64,000 nt of DNA from Rhizobium sp. NFR03 (GTDB lineage: Bacteria > Pseudomonadota > Alphaproteobacteria > Rhizobiales > Rhizobiaceae): positions 682,001-746,000 of the forward strand of contig NZ_FOGR01000002.1 of NCBI RefSeq assembly GCF_900111275.1, read 5' to 3'. Below the pieces are notes generated by a model. That model was not told the origin of the DNA and ran no database searches. It worked only from the letters and a program-made list of their open reading frames with translations. The position numbers and the translations under genes were made by a program. This document shows positions 1-9,214 of the stretch, piece after piece. Positions within the stretch are counted from its first letter, which is position 1; the number at the start of each line of letters is the position of its first letter.

Positions 1-195
1 GTGGAATGTGGCGCGAACGGTGGTCACATCGGCAAGCAGCCCGTCATAGAGCGTATGGATATGCCAGTCGGTGTCCGCGAGAACGCGGCCATTGTCGTTC
101 AGCCGGGCGGCGATGTCGGCTGGGACGTCCGTTCCCGTGTGCGGGAAGGCGAGGATAACAGGGGACGTGCCCTGTGTGATCTCGAAAACAGGCAT
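1..195 (-). CDS. hutG: N-formylglutamate amidohydrolase, N-terminal part
   Basis: This is the first 65 codons of a minus-strand gene that runs off the left edge of the window. The start is ATG at 195, one base after the hutH stop. The translation begins MPVFEITQGTSPVILAFPHT and continues through a TDVPADIA stretch to DTDWHIHTLYDG, which is the pattern of the N-formylglutamate deformylase family near its metal-binding site. In the hut pathway this enzyme hydrolyses N-formylglutamate, made by HutF, to formate and glutamate. Its place directly behind hutH, with almost no gap, points to translation from one hutI-hutH-hutG message. The identification rests on the N-terminus plus context; the catalytic body is outside the window. 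Confidence 0.85.
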   Translation of the reverse strand, partial: MPVFEITQGTSPVILAFPHTGTDVPADIAARLNDNGRVLADTDWHIHTLYDGLLADVTTVRATFH

Positions 196-196
196 A

Positions 197-1732
197 TCAG
201 ACCTCCAGAACCGGCAGGATGCCGTGGGAAACTGCGGCGTTCAACCGGCCGTCGGCGACGATATCGCGCGCGGCCTTGAGGTCGGTCGCCATGTAGCGGT
301 CGGTTTCCAGCGTGGGCACGACGCTGCGGATGGTGGCGATGACATTCGACAGTTCCGGGCTGGAGACCAGCGGTGCACGGAAATCGATGCCCTGCGCCGC
401 CGTCAGCGCTTCGATGCCGATGATGGAGAAGAGATTGTCCGTCATCTGTAAGAGCCGCCGTGCGCCATGGCAGGCCATGGACACATGGTCCTCCTGATTG
501 GCGGAGGTCGGCGTCGAATCGACGGAGGCCGGGTGCGACATCTGCTTGTTCTCGCTCATCAATGCGGCCGATGTCACCTCGGCGATCATGAGGCCGGAGT
601 TCAGCCCCGGCGTCTTTGCGAGGAAGGCGGGCAGGCCGTAGGAGAGGGCGGGATCGACCAGAAGCGCGATGCGCCGCTGGGCGATCGCCCCGATCTCGCA
701 GACCGCCAGCGCGATCTGGTCGGCCGCGAACGCCACCGGCTCGGCATGGAAGTTGCCGCCCGACACGACGGAATTGTCGGAAAGCACCAGCGGATTGTCG
801 GTGACGGCGTTGGCCTCGATTTCCAGCGTGCGCGCGACGGAACGCAACAGGTCGAGGCAGGCGCCGTCCACCTGCGGCTGGCAGCGGATGCAATAGGGGT
901 CCTGCACCCGCTCGTCGCCTTCGATATGGCTTTCGCGGATCACCGAGCCGGCAAGCAGACCCCGAAGTGCCGCTGCCGCATCGATCTGGCCCCGATGGCC
1001 GCGCAGCGTGTGAATATCGGGGTGGAACGGTGCCGACGAGCCCATGGCCGCATCGGTGGAAAGCGCGCCGGTGATCAACGCGGATTGCGCCGCGCGATGT
1101 GCCCGGAAAAGCCCTGCCAGGGCCAGCGCTGTCGAAACCTGCGTGCCGTTGATCAGCGCCAGCCCTTCCTTGGCCGCGAGAACCACGGGGGCAAGACCGG
1201 CCCGCTCGAGTGCCACGCGCCCGTCGAGCCGTTCGCCTTTGAAGAAGGCCTCACCTTCGCCCATCATCACAGCGGCCATATGGGCAAGCGGCGCGAGATC
1301 GCCGGATGCGCCGACAGAGCCCTTTTCCGGAATGACGGGAATGACGCCCGTCTCCAGCATGGCTTCGATCAGTCGCACAAGCTCCAGCCGCACGCCGGAC
1401 GCACCGCGGCCGAGCGAGACGAGCTTCAGCGCCATGATCAGTCGCACGATATGATCGGCGAGCGGCTCGCCGACGCCGCAGCAATGCGACAGGATGAGAT
1501 TGCGCTGAAGCGTCGCAACGTCGGCAGAGTCGATGCGGATGCTTGCCAGTTTTCCGAAGCCGGTATTGATGCCGTAGACCGGCGCATTGCCACCGGCGAT
1601 CTCGGCGATGCGCGCCGCGGCCTTTTCGATGCCGGCATCGAAGGACGGATCCAGCCGTGCGGGCTCGCCGGTCCAGTAAAGCGCTTCAAGCGTCGAAAGG
1701 GGCACGGAGCCCGGCTGCAGAACAAGCGTCAT
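197..1732 (-). CDS. hutH: Histidine ammonia-lyase
   Basis: The 511-aa product has the normal length for HutH, which deaminates histidine to urocanate in the cytoplasm. The Ala-Ser-Gly triad that cyclises to the MIO electrophile lies in [12 protein letters not shown] at residues 142-144. The N-terminal active-site segment VYGINTGFG is at 52-60, and the tail SHPASVDS...[10 protein letters not shown] is typical of the family. The gene sits 41 bp downstream of hutI and is followed after one base by hutG, so an operon is likely, driven from the hutI/hutF divergent region. No hutU (urocanase) is visible; it may lie beyond the left edge. Confidence 0.97.
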   Translation of the reverse strand: MTLVLQPGSVPLSTLEALYWTGEPARLDPSFDAGIEKAAARIAEIAGGNAPVYGINTGFGKLASIRIDSADVATLQRNLILSHCCGVGEPLADHIVRLIMALKLVSLGRGASGVRLELVRLIEAMLETGVIPVIPEKGSVGASGDLAPLAHMAAVMMGEGEAFFKGERLDGRVALERAGLAPVVLAAKEGLALINGTQVSTALALAGLFRAHRAAQSALITGALSTDAAMGSSAPFHPDIHTLRGHRGQIDAAAALRGLLAGSVIRESHIEGDERVQDPYCIRCQPQVDGACLDLLRSVARTLEIEANAVTDNPLVLSDNSVVSGGNFHAEPVAFAADQIALAVCEIGAIAQRRIALLVDPALSYGLPAFLAKTPGLNSGLMIAEVTSAALMSENKQMSHPASVDSTPTSANQEDHVSMACHGARRLLQMTDNLFSIIGIEALTAAQGIDFRAPLVSSPELSNVIATIRSVVPTLETDRYMATDLKAARDIVADGRLNAAVSHGILPVLEV

Positions 1733-1773
1733 GGCGAAGTCCTAAAAAGTCCGGCGGGGCAGAGCCCGCGCCA

Positions 1774-3024
1774 TCAGTGTCCGTTGCGAATGCGAGCGTG
1801 GAGCGGGTTGAACCCCATGCGGTAGACAAGTTCGGCGGGGCGGGTGACCGACCAGATGGCGAGATCGGCCCGCTTGCCAACCTCCAGCGTTCCCACCTCG
1901 TCGACGAGCCCCAGCGCCCGTGCCGCCTCCCGCGTCACGCCGGCAATGCACTCCGTCACCGTCATGCCGAACAGCGTCGCGGCCATGTTCATGGTGAGAA
2001 GCAAGGATGTCAGCGGCGATGTGCCGGGATTGTTGTCGGTCGCGATGGCCATCGCGACGCCGGCCTCACGGAAGAGATCGATCGGCGGCTTCTTCGTCTC
2101 GCGGATGAAGTAGAAGGCGCCGGGGAGGATGACGGCGACGGTGCCGCTCGCCGCCATCGCCTGCGCGCCCTCTGCATCGGTATACTCCAGATGATCGGCC
2201 GACAGCGCGCCATACTCGGCAGCAAGCGCTGCGCCGTGCAGGTTGGAGAGTTGATCGGCATGCAGTTTGACGGGCAGGCCATGGGCTTTTGCAACATCGA
2301 ACACGCGCCGCATCTCGTCCGGTGAAAAGGCGATACCCTCGCAAAATCCGTCGACAGCATCGGCAAGGCGCTCAGCCGCAAGAGCCGGCAGCATCTCGTC
2401 GGCCACCTTGGCGATATAGCCTGCGTTGTCGCCCTTGAACTCCGGCGGCAGGGCGTGTGCTCCCAGAAACGTCGTGCGCACGGTCACGTCGCGAAGCTCG
2501 GAGAGGCGGCGCGCCGCGCGCAACGTCTTGCGCTCGTTGTCGAGGTCCAGCCCATAGCCCGACTTGATCTCGACGGTCGTCACGCCCTCTGCCATCAGCG
2601 CATCGAGGCGGGGCAGGGATTGCGCGACGAGATCGTCTTCGCTTGCAGCTCGAAGTGACCGCACGGAGGAAACGATGCCGCCGCCGGCCCGTGCGACCTC
2701 TTCGTAGGTGGCGCCAGCCAGCCGCATTTCGAACTCGTTCGCGCGGTCGCCGGCATGGACGAGGTGCGTATGGCAATCGATCAGTCCCGGCGTGATCAGC
2801 CGTCCGTCGCAGTCCACCACATGGCCGCAAGCCTCGCGCGGAAAGGGAAGGTCCGCTTCCGGCCCGGCAAAGACGATGCGTCCGTCCGAAACGGCGATGG
2901 CGCCCTGTTCGATGAGGCCGAGGCCCGGCAAGGAAGGGTCGAGCGTGGCAAGCTCGGCGTTGTGCCAGAGCGTGTCGCAGGCCGGTGCGCCCGACGCTGC
3001 CGATGGGGACTTCATGGAAGACAT
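1774..3024 (-). CDS. hutI: Imidazolonepropionase
   Basis: The protein is an amidohydrolase that opens imidazolone-5-propionate to N-formimino-glutamate. The metal-binding HxH is in [15 protein letters not shown] (His85 and His87 from the chosen start), followed by [10 protein letters not shown] and the late metal-ligand segment [10 protein letters not shown], all HutI hallmarks. I start it at ATG 3024, giving 416 aa: a longer frame reaches 3084, but those 20 residues would run through the HutC-type operator and are hydrophobic and unlike the family. AGGAAAGGCGGG upstream can serve as ribosome binding site. It is the first gene of hutI-hutH-hutG and is divergent from hutF. Confidence 0.95.
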   Translation of the reverse strand: MSSMKSPSAASGAPACDTLWHNAELATLDPSLPGLGLIEQGAIAVSDGRIVFAGPEADLPFPREACGHVVDCDGRLITPGLIDCHTHLVHAGDRANEFEMRLAGATYEEVARAGGGIVSSVRSLRAASEDDLVAQSLPRLDALMAEGVTTVEIKSGYGLDLDNERKTLRAARRLSELRDVTVRTTFLGAHALPPEFKGDNAGYIAKVADEMLPALAAERLADAVDGFCEGIAFSPDEMRRVFDVAKAHGLPVKLHADQLSNLHGAALAAEYGALSADHLEYTDAEGAQAMAASGTVAVILPGAFYFIRETKKPPIDLFREAGVAMAIATDNNPGTSPLTSLLLTMNMAATLFGMTVTECIAGVTREAARALGLVDEVGTLEVGKRADLAIWSVTRPAELVYRMGFNPLHARIRNGH

Positions 3025-3055
3025 TGCTTTTCCCGCCTTTCCTTCGCTCGCTAAT

Positions 3056-3067
3056 ATGTATATACAA
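3056..3067. promoter_or_regulatory. HutC-type operator palindrome
   Basis: ATGTATATACAA contains the perfect palindrome TGTATATACA (3057-3066). It lies between the hutI start at 3024 and the hutF start at 3130, in the region where both divergent promoters should sit. TGTATATACA is the core of the operator bound by the GntR-family repressor HutC, whose inducer is urocanate. One such site could control both arms. No hutC gene is visible on either side within this window. Confidence 0.75.
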
Positions 3068-3129
3068 ATGATAACGGAGCGCAAGCCTCATTCTGAAGCT
3101 GCAGCGCGGCCGAAATCGGGAGCAGGACG

Positions 3130-4521
3130 ATGGAAAGCCAGGCGATGATGGAGCAGGGGACAGGAAAGACGGACACGATCTTTGCGGCGTCGGCGCTTTT
3201 GCCGGACGGCTGGCATGACGATGTGCGGATTTCCCTCGCCAACGGGCGCATCGCGTCCGTCGAGGTCCATGCAGAGCCGAAAGCCGGTGAGGAGCACCAT
3301 GCGATCCTCGTTCCCGGCATGCCCAATCTCCATAGCCATGCCTTCCAGCGCGGCATGGCGGGGCTGGCCGAAGTGCGTGGCCCCGGCGCCGACAGCTTCT
3401 GGAGCTGGCGCACCGTCATGTACCGCTTCGCCCTGACGATGACGCCCGAGCAGGTCGAGGCCGTCGCGGCTCAGCTCTATATGGAAATGCTCGAACAGGG
3501 CTTTTCCCGCGTCGGCGAGTTTCATTATCTTCACCACGCGATCGATGGCAGCCCTTATGCCGATATTGCGGAAATGGCCGTTCGCATCGCGGCTGCCGCA
3601 TCCGAAACCGGCATAGGTCTGACGCTCCTGCCGGTGTTCTACGCGCACTCGACCTTCGGCGGTGCCGCGCCAAGCGACGGCCAGCGGCGCTTCATCAATA
3701 CGCTCGACAGCTTCGCCCGCCTGCTGGAGGGGTGCCGAACGGCCGTGGCCGACCTTCCGTCGTCGCGCGTCGGCGTCGCCCCGCACAGTCTGCGCGCGGC
3801 AACGCCGGAGGAGATCGCAGCGGTGGCGGACATGGGCGGGAAAGGGCCGATCCATATCCATGTCGCCGAGCAGGTGAAGGAGGTCGAGGACTGCCGAGCC
3901 TGGTCCGGCGCCCGTCCCGTCGAATGGCTCCTTGATCATGTCGGGCTCGATCCGCGCTGGTGCCTCATCCATGCGACGCACATGACGGAGGACGAGACGG
4001 TGCGCATGGCGGGAAGTGGCGCCATTGCCGGCCTCTGCCCGATCACCGAAGCCAATCTCGGCGACGGTACGTTCAATGCCACCGTCTTCGGTGCGGCCGG
4101 CGGGCGTTTCGGTATCGGCTCGGACAGCAACATCCTGATAGGCCTGCCCGACGAGTTGCGTCAACTCGAATATTCCCAGCGTCTTCTGCACCGATCGCGC
4201 AACGTCATGGCCGCTGCCGGACAATCGACGGGACGGGCCCTGTTCGATGCGGCAGCTGCCGGCGGAGCCGTTGCCCTTGGCGCCGATGCGGCATCGCCTC
4301 TTGGCCTGGCGGCGGGTGCTCCGGCCGATATCGTTGCTCTATCCATGCCCGATAGCGGCGCGCGCAACGATGCGGTTCTCGATGCCTGGCTGTTTGCGAA
4401 CGGCACGAGGCCGGACAGCGTCTGGGTCGCCGGCAGGCGGCAGGTGACGTCTGGGCGGCACCATTCGCGCGACCGCATTTCGGCTCGCTTCCGGCAGGTG
4501 ATGAGAGAACTCTCGGCGTAG
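3130..4521 (+). CDS. hutF: Formimidoylglutamate deiminase
   Basis: This 463-aa amidohydrolase converts N-formimino-glutamate to N-formylglutamate and ammonia, the step that defines the five-enzyme hut pathway ending in HutG. The metal-binding segment PNLHSHAFQRGMAGLAE has His68 and His70. Later ligands appear in IHIHVAEQVKEVEDC, LIHATHMTEDE and GIGSDSNILI. The length is normal. It is transcribed divergently from hutI-hutH-hutG over a shared operator. The start at 3130 follows GGGAGCAGGACG. Downstream, 4522-4812 carries no gene I can support. Confidence 0.95.
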   Translation: MESQAMMEQGTGKTDTIFAASALLPDGWHDDVRISLANGRIASVEVHAEPKAGEEHHAILVPGMPNLHSHAFQRGMAGLAEVRGPGADSFWSWRTVMYRFALTMTPEQVEAVAAQLYMEMLEQGFSRVGEFHYLHHAIDGSPYADIAEMAVRIAAAASETGIGLTLLPVFYAHSTFGGAAPSDGQRRFINTLDSFARLLEGCRTAVADLPSSRVGVAPHSLRAATPEEIAAVADMGGKGPIHIHVAEQVKEVEDCRAWSGARPVEWLLDHVGLDPRWCLIHATHMTEDETVRMAGSGAIAGLCPITEANLGDGTFNATVFGAAGGRFGIGSDSNILIGLPDELRQLEYSQRLLHRSRNVMAAAGQSTGRALFDAAAAGGAVALGADAASPLGLAAGAPADIVALSMPDSGARNDAVLDAWLFANGTRPDSVWVAGRRQVTSGRHHSRDRISARFRQVMRELSA

Positions 4522-4812
4522 AACGCGGATGAAGATAGTATGCGCTCTCCCTAGAGATTCCATGAGCGCATTAAGCGGGTATTAACCTTTAACGCTGCTC
4601 CCCGTGCCGGACAGGGCCATTGTTAAGGTCCCGTTCACGTTTTCGCTCCTAAAGTTGTTATGTTCGATGGAGAACCGAGGCGCATGACGCGCAGCTCGAA
4701 AACAATGGTGGATGAAGTGCATGACGTGCGCAGGTGATCTGGCAATTCCGGCCGGCAAGGTCGGAATTGCCATGATCCAACCGATCATCCGCATCAACGG
4801 ATCTCCTCATTT

Positions 4813-5694
4813 TCAGACGAAGATTGCGTGTTCCGCGGTGACAAGTTCCTGCAGGAAATCGACGACGGTGCGCACGCGCAGCAGGTCCCGCGCACTCTCG
4901 TGATAAGTCGTCCAGTAGGCCCGCCGGATCGTCGCATCGGGCAGGATGCGGCATAATTCCTGATGCTGGCGAGCGATGTAGTTGTGCAGGATGCCGATGC
5001 CGGCGCCCGATCGCACGGCCTCCGTCTGCCCTGTCGCGCTCGAAATCTCAAAGCCCGCATCCCAGTTGCGCATGACTTCGCCGGTGAAATCGAGCGAGGC
5101 GGTCCACAGAAGATCCTCGACATAGCCGATCCGCCGATGCCGTTTCAGCGCCTCGATGCTGCCGGGCGTGCCGTTCTCGCGCAAATAGACGTCCGACGCA
5201 TAGATGCCGAGCGTGTAGTCCGTGAGTTTGGACGAGACGAGCCGACCCTGTTCCGGTCGTTCAAGGGTAATGGCAATGTCTGCTTCCCGTTGTGACAGCG
5301 AGAATGAGCGCGGCACCGGCACAAGCTGAATGCGCAGGGCAGGGAAACGGGCCGTCAGCCGCCCGAGTCGCGGCGCCAGAAACGATACGCCGAAACCGTC
5401 CGGCGCCCCGATGCGCACGGTGCCGGCAACCGCCGTATCGACGCGGCCGACATGCGCCTGCGCCGCCAGCATCTCCGTCTCCATTCTTTCCGCCGCGTGA
5501 AAGAAGACTTCCCCCTCTGCCGTGAGTTCGCAGCCATTGGTTCGCCGCACCAGAAGCCGCGTCTTCAAGGCCTCCTCAAGCGCCGTCACCCGCCGCGAGA
5601 GCGTGGCGTGGTTGACGCCAACCCGCTTGGACGCCGACAGGATCTGCCCGGTGCGAGCGACCGCGAGAAACATCCGTACATCGTCCCAGTTCAC
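4813..5694 (-). CDS. LysR-family transcriptional regulator, possible mmsA regulator
   Basis: The 293-aa product has the LysR N-terminal winged helix-turn-helix (residues 1-60, with LSASKRVGVNHATLSRRVTALE) and a periplasmic-binding-like effector domain. I chose the GTG start at 5694 because AAGGAG lies just upstream and the protein then begins with NWDDVRMFLAV, as LysR proteins do; a longer frame to 5832 would overlap the divergent mmsA start region. It is divergent from mmsA, the usual layout of a LysR gene and its target, so control of mmsA is a reasonable guess. The effector is unknown. Confidence 0.88.
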   Translation of the reverse strand: MNWDDVRMFLAVARTGQILSASKRVGVNHATLSRRVTALEEALKTRLLVRRTNGCELTAEGEVFFHAAERMETEMLAAQAHVGRVDTAVAGTVRIGAPDGFGVSFLAPRLGRLTARFPALRIQLVPVPRSFSLSQREADIAITLERPEQGRLVSSKLTDYTLGIYASDVYLRENGTPGSIEALKRHRRIGYVEDLLWTASLDFTGEVMRNWDAGFEISSATGQTEAVRSGAGIGILHNYIARQHQELCRILPDATIRRAYWTTYHESARDLLRVRTVVDFLQELVTAEHAIFV

Positions 5695-5721
5695 GACCTC
5701 TGATCTCCTTATGTCGATTTT

Positions 5722-5760
5722 TGCACAACAGTTCCTGAATATCGCACGTTGATTTGTGCA
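5722..5760. promoter_or_regulatory. Inverted repeat between LysR gene and mmsA
   Basis: TGCACAA (5722-5728) and its exact reverse complement TTGTGCA (5754-5760) are separated by 25 bp in the 120-bp divergent promoter region. LysR proteins bind dyads of this sort, with a recognition arm and an activation arm. Assignment to the adjacent regulator is inference from position. Confidence 0.4.
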
Positions 5761-5814
5761 GACTGTAGTGCGATCCTCTCGGCAACAGCAACGATAATCT
5801 GGAGGAAACAGCCC

Positions 5815-7311
5815 ATGTACGAGATCGGTCATTTCATCGGCGGCAAGAAGGTCGCCGGTACGAGCGGACGCACAAGCAACATTTTCAACCCGGCAACGGG
5901 CGAAGTGCAGGGCACGGTGGCGCTTGCCAGCGACGCCGAACTGTCGTCAGCGGTCGAGAATGCCAAGGCGGCCCAGCCGAAGTGGGCTGCCACCAATCCC
6001 CAGCGCCGCGCCCGCGTCTTCATGAAATTCGTCCAGCTTCTGAACGACAACATGAGCGAGCTTGCTGAAATTCTCTCGCGCGAGCATGGCAAGACCATCG
6101 ACGATGCCAAGGGCGACATCGTTCGCGGCCTCGAAGTCTGCGAATTCGTCATCGGCATTCCGCATCTGTCGAAGAGCGAGTTCACCGAAGGCGCCGGCCC
6201 CAATATCGATATGTATTCGATCCGCCAGCCCGTCGGCATCGGCGCAGGCATCACGCCGTTCAACTTCCCCGGCATGATCCCCATGTGGATGTTCGCGCCG
6301 GCCATCGCCTGCGGCAACGCCTTCATCCTGAAGCCCTCCGAGCGCGATCCCTCCGTGCCGATCCGCCTTGCCGAACTCATGATCGAGGCAGGCCTGCCCG
6401 CCGGCATTCTCAACGTCGTCAATGGCGACAAGGGTGCGGTTGATGCGATCCTGACGCATCCCGACATTTCCGCGGTCTCCTTCGTCGGTTCCACGCCGAT
6501 TGCCCGCTACGTCTATGGCACGGCCGCCATGAACGGTAAGCGCGCCCAGTGCTTCGGCGGCGCCAAGAACCACATGATCATCATGCCGGATGCCGATCTC
6601 GACCAGGCTGCGAACGCGCTGATGGGTGCCGGCTACGGCTCGGCCGGCGAGCGCTGCATGGCGATCTCCGTTGCCGTCCCGGTCGGCGAGGAAACGGCGA
6701 ACCGGCTGATCGAGAAGCTGACGCCCATGGTCGAATCCTTGCGCATCGGCCCCTATACGGATGAGAAAGCCGACCTCGGCCCCGTCGTGACCAAGGAAGC
6801 GCGCGACCGCATTCTCGGTCTGATCGACAAGGGCGTTGAAGCCGGCGCCGATCTCGTGGTCGATGGCCGGGGCTTCAAGCTTCAGGGCTATGAAGACGGT
6901 TACTTCGTCGGTGGCTGCCTGTTCGACAACGTCACGCCGGACATGGACATCTACAAGACCGAGATCTTCGGCCCCGTCCTCTCCGTCGTGCGCGCCAAGA
7001 CCTATGAGGAGGCGCTCGACCTGCCGATGAAGCACGAATACGGGAACGGCGTCGCGATCTATACCCGTGACGGCGATGCGGCGCGCGATTTCGCCTCGCG
7101 CATCAACATCGGCATGGTCGGCGTCAACGTTCCGATCCCCGTTCCGCTCGCCTACCACTCCTTCGGCGGCTGGAAGTCCTCGTCCTTCGGCGATCTCAAT
7201 CAGCACGGCACGGACTCGATCAGATTCTGGACGCGCACCAAGACGATCACCAGCCGCTGGCCATCCGGCATCAAGGACGGTGCGGAATTCGTCATGCCGA
7301 CGATGAAATAG
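5815..7311 (+). CDS. mmsA: Methylmalonate-semialdehyde dehydrogenase (CoA-acylating)
   Basis: The enzyme oxidises methylmalonate semialdehyde (from valine) and malonate semialdehyde (from inositol or beta-alanine) to propionyl-CoA or acetyl-CoA with NAD. The 498-aa protein has the CoA-acylating ALDH signature GSAGERCMA with catalytic Cys281, the segment TPFNFPGMIPMWM (148-159), and the MmsA-specific FGGAKNHMIIMPDAD in place of the usual glutamate motif. Start at ATG 5815 follows GGAGG by nine bases; a frame extending to 5749 has no comparable site. A strong terminator follows at 7338. In rhizobia paralogues such as iolA exist, so the exact substrate is not settled. Confidence 0.93.
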   Translation: MYEIGHFIGGKKVAGTSGRTSNIFNPATGEVQGTVALASDAELSSAVENAKAAQPKWAATNPQRRARVFMKFVQLLNDNMSELAEILSREHGKTIDDAKGDIVRGLEVCEFVIGIPHLSKSEFTEGAGPNIDMYSIRQPVGIGAGITPFNFPGMIPMWMFAPAIACGNAFILKPSERDPSVPIRLAELMIEAGLPAGILNVVNGDKGAVDAILTHPDISAVSFVGSTPIARYVYGTAAMNGKRAQCFGGAKNHMIIMPDADLDQAANALMGAGYGSAGERCMAISVAVPVGEETANRLIEKLTPMVESLRIGPYTDEKADLGPVVTKEARDRILGLIDKGVEAGADLVVDGRGFKLQGYEDGYFVGGCLFDNVTPDMDIYKTEIFGPVLSVVRAKTYEEALDLPMKHEYGNGVAIYTRDGDAARDFASRINIGMVGVNVPIPVPLAYHSFGGWKSSSFGDLNQHGTDSIRFWTRTKTITSRWPSGIKDGAEFVMPTMK

Positions 7312-7337
7312 GGCGCAGCCTTTTTGGCGTCATCAAG

Positions 7338-7362
7338 AGGGTCCCGCAAGGGGCCCTTTTTT
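7338..7362 (+). terminator. Rho-independent terminator of mmsA
   Basis: AGGGTCCC pairs with GGGGCCCT (one G-T wobble) around a GCAA loop, followed by six T residues. It sits 27 bp after the mmsA stop. Confidence 0.85.
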
Positions 7363-7391
7363 CATGAGCATCTTTCTCGACATTTCGTCTT

Positions 7392-7408
7392 TTTGGAATT
7401 GTTCCAAA
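7392..7408. promoter_or_regulatory. Irr-type iron control element (ICE box) before rirA
   Basis: TTTGGAA-TTG-TTCCAAA is a perfect 7-bp inverted repeat with a 3-bp spacer. It matches the form of the Irr box described in Rhizobiales (TTTRGAA-N3-TTCYAAA). It lies 80 bp before the rirA start, in the promoter region. Irr acts under iron limitation, so this would place rirA under Irr control, as reported in Agrobacterium. Confidence 0.7.
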
Positions 7409-7487
7409 CTGGCAGGCGTTCTATATGTAGCAACGACAGGGAAGTGGCGATCTGGGATTCGCCTGCGTCCGAGCATCGGAGTGAAGA

Positions 7488-7967
7488 ATGCGCCTGACCA
7501 AGCAGACCAATTATGCCGTTCGCATGCTGATGTATTGTGCCGCAAACGATGGCCATCTGAGCCGCATCCCGGAAATCGCCAAGGCCTATGGCGTGTCCGA
7601 ACTGTTTCTCTTCAAAATTCTCCAGCCGCTGAACAAGGCCGGCCTCGTGGAAACGGTTCGCGGCCGCAATGGCGGCGTGCGCCTGCCCAAGCCCGCTTCG
7701 CAGATCACGCTGTTCGACATCGTCAAGGTGACGGAAGACAGCTTCTCGATGGCCGAATGTTTCGATGCCGGCGAAGTGGATTGCCCGCTGGTCGACAGCT
7801 GCGGTCTGAACACGGCTCTGCGCAAGGCGCTGAACGCCTTCTTCGACGTGCTCTCCCAGTATACGATCGACGATCTGGTCAAGTCGCGCCCGCAGATCAA
7901 CTTTCTGCTCGGCCTCGACCCGCTTCCCTATGTCGCTCCCGCGGCCCAGCCCCAAACGGCTGCCTGA
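7488..7967 (+). CDS. rirA: Rhizobial iron regulator RirA (Rrf2 family)
   Basis: RirA is the Fe-S cluster repressor of iron uptake genes in Rhizobiaceae. The 159-aa protein begins MRLTKQTNYAVRMLMYCA, has the Rrf2 winged helix with YGVSELFLFKILQPL, the wing RGRNGGVRL, and three cysteines at 91, 99 and 105 (ECFDAGEVDCPLVDSC) that hold the cluster. The C-terminal segment SRPQINFLLGL is also characteristic. It is a single gene between two terminators. The Irr-type box upstream suggests cross-control by the haem-sensing regulator Irr. Confidence 0.95.
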   Translation: MRLTKQTNYAVRMLMYCAANDGHLSRIPEIAKAYGVSELFLFKILQPLNKAGLVETVRGRNGGVRLPKPASQITLFDIVKVTEDSFSMAECFDAGEVDCPLVDSCGLNTALRKALNAFFDVLSQYTIDDLVKSRPQINFLLGLDPLPYVAPAAQPQTAA

Positions 7968-7987
7968 ACATCGACATTCATGAAAAG

Positions 7988-8019
7988 AGCACGCGTCTGC
8001 TTTCAGGCGCGTGCTTTTT
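7988..8019. terminator. Terminator between rirA and receiver gene
   Basis: AGCACGCG (7988-7995) pairs perfectly with CGCGTGCT (8008-8015) and is followed by TTTTT. It terminates rirA and lies just past the end of the convergent receiver gene. Confidence 0.85.
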
Positions 8020-8023
8020 CGTT

Positions 8024-8419
8024 TCAGGACTTTACGAGATATTCCTGGAGCAGAAATTCGATGGCGGTCGGGTCGAGTTCCGCCTTGTCGAGTCGAAAAT
8101 CGACGCCGTATTCCTGGAACGACTGGAAATATGCGGCGTCCAGCGAGCCGGAAATCACGCCGACAGGACCGATAAAGCCCTTCTGCCGGATCTGCGGCAC
8201 CGTCTCACGGAAATCGCCATGCGGCGGAAGCCGGTTATCGACCAGCACCATGGATAACGGAGTGCCGAGCTCGATCAGGTTCAGGGCAGACTCGATCGTC
8301 TCGCAATAATGCAGCTGGATCGCGAAAGCCTGAACCTTGCTCATCAATCGCCTGAGGATGACATGCTCGGCTGGTTCATCGTCGATGAGAAGAATATGGA
8401 CAGGTATGGGCATCGGCAA
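8024..8419 (-). CDS. Stand-alone response regulator receiver protein
   Basis: The 131-aa protein is a single receiver domain with no output domain. The acidic pair is Asp13-Asp14 in LLIDDEP, the phosphoacceptor is Asp61 in MVLVDNRLP, the signalling Ser follows in VGVISGS, and the Lys lies in FRLDKAEL. Single-domain receivers act as phosphate sinks or by direct protein binding. Its partner kinase is not in the window. The LuxR-type gene upstream on the same strand (8495-9214) is 75 bp away and may be co-transcribed. Confidence 0.88.
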   Translation of the reverse strand: MPMPIPVHILLIDDEPAEHVILRRLMSKVQAFAIQLHYCETIESALNLIELGTPLSMVLVDNRLPPHGDFRETVPQIRQKGFIGPVGVISGSLDAAYFQSFQEYGVDFRLDKAELDPTAIEFLLQEYLVKS

Positions 8420-8494
8420 GAATGTTCCGTTATCTCTAAATATCTAAAATAATTATGGTTTTATGTCTTTTGGGTTATCGGAGGCCTAATACGA

Positions 8495-9214
8495 TCATTG
8501 TATGATTTGTTCCCTGATGGCCTTGGCAACCATTTGCGTCCGATTGACGACATCGAGCTTTTTCAGGATCGTCGCCGTGTGCGAGTTGATCGTGTGTTCG
8601 GAAACCGAAACAATCAGGGCGATTTCACTCGCCGTCTTTCCATGTGAAATCCATCGGAGAATTTCCGTCTCCCGCGCTGTCAGCCCCATTCCTGCCCGCG
8701 TCGCCAGCACGAACCGGTAGAAATAGTCGAACGTCGTCGTTGAGTTGTAACAGAGCTCGACATGACAGGTACGGTCGATATCTTCGTTATCCCCGAAATA
8801 CAGAACGACATAACGCGTTCCCACAATGCTGTGGACAGGAACGCAGGCCACGAGGTCGAAGCCGATCTGCGCCAGAAAGTCCGTTCCGGCATTCAAGGCC
8901 GCCGCCTCGTCCATGGATGCCGACCATACGGAAGGCACGGTGGACGCATGCAGGCTCTTGAAAAGCAGGCTGTCGGAAAGCTTGTGGCGCCGGTCATATT
9001 CCTCGGTCAGCCCGGATGGCAGATCGTGCAGCACCAGCCGCGTGGTCAGAAGAGCAGGTTCAACCTCCTGGCCAAGCTGCAACACGCCGAAGTGATCGAA
9101 CCCGGCACCCAGCGCCAGCATGTGGAAAATCCGGAAGAAATCGACGCGGTTCAACGCTTTTTCGAGATCCTTCTGGAAATCGTAGCGTCTGCAACTGTTC
9201 AGCAACGCGCCCAC
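8495..9214 (-). CDS. LuxR-family regulator with autoinducer-binding-like domain
   Basis: The 239-aa protein has an N-terminal domain of the size and form of LuxR signal-binding domains (about residues 20-165) and a C-terminal LuxR helix-turn-helix beginning LTARETEILRWISHGKTASE and ending in IREQIIQ. There is no acyl-homoserine-lactone synthase nearby, so it is a LuxR solo. Several of the usual pocket residues are hard to place by eye, so signal binding is not proven. GTG at 9214 is the furthest upstream start. It is divergent from the peptide transporter with a 427-bp gap. Confidence 0.82.
   Translation of the reverse strand: MGALLNSCRRYDFQKDLEKALNRVDFFRIFHMLALGAGFDHFGVLQLGQEVEPALLTTRLVLHDLPSGLTEEYDRRHKLSDSLLFKSLHASTVPSVWSASMDEAAALNAGTDFLAQIGFDLVACVPVHSIVGTRYVVLYFGDNEDIDRTCHVELCYNSTTTFDYFYRFVLATRAGMGLTARETEILRWISHGKTASEIALIVSVSEHTINSHTATILKKLDVVNRTQMVAKAIREQIIQ

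Noticed and set aside
467-1825. Long plus-strand frame opposite hutH
   Set aside because: It is antisense to a clear hutH, has no family motifs and reflects high GC content with few stops.
3088-4224. Minus-strand frame opposite hutF
   Set aside because: Antisense shadow of hutF with no ribosome binding site or recognisable domain.
5947-7206. 419-codon minus-strand frame opposite mmsA
   Set aside because: Antisense to mmsA; its composition mirrors the mmsA codons.
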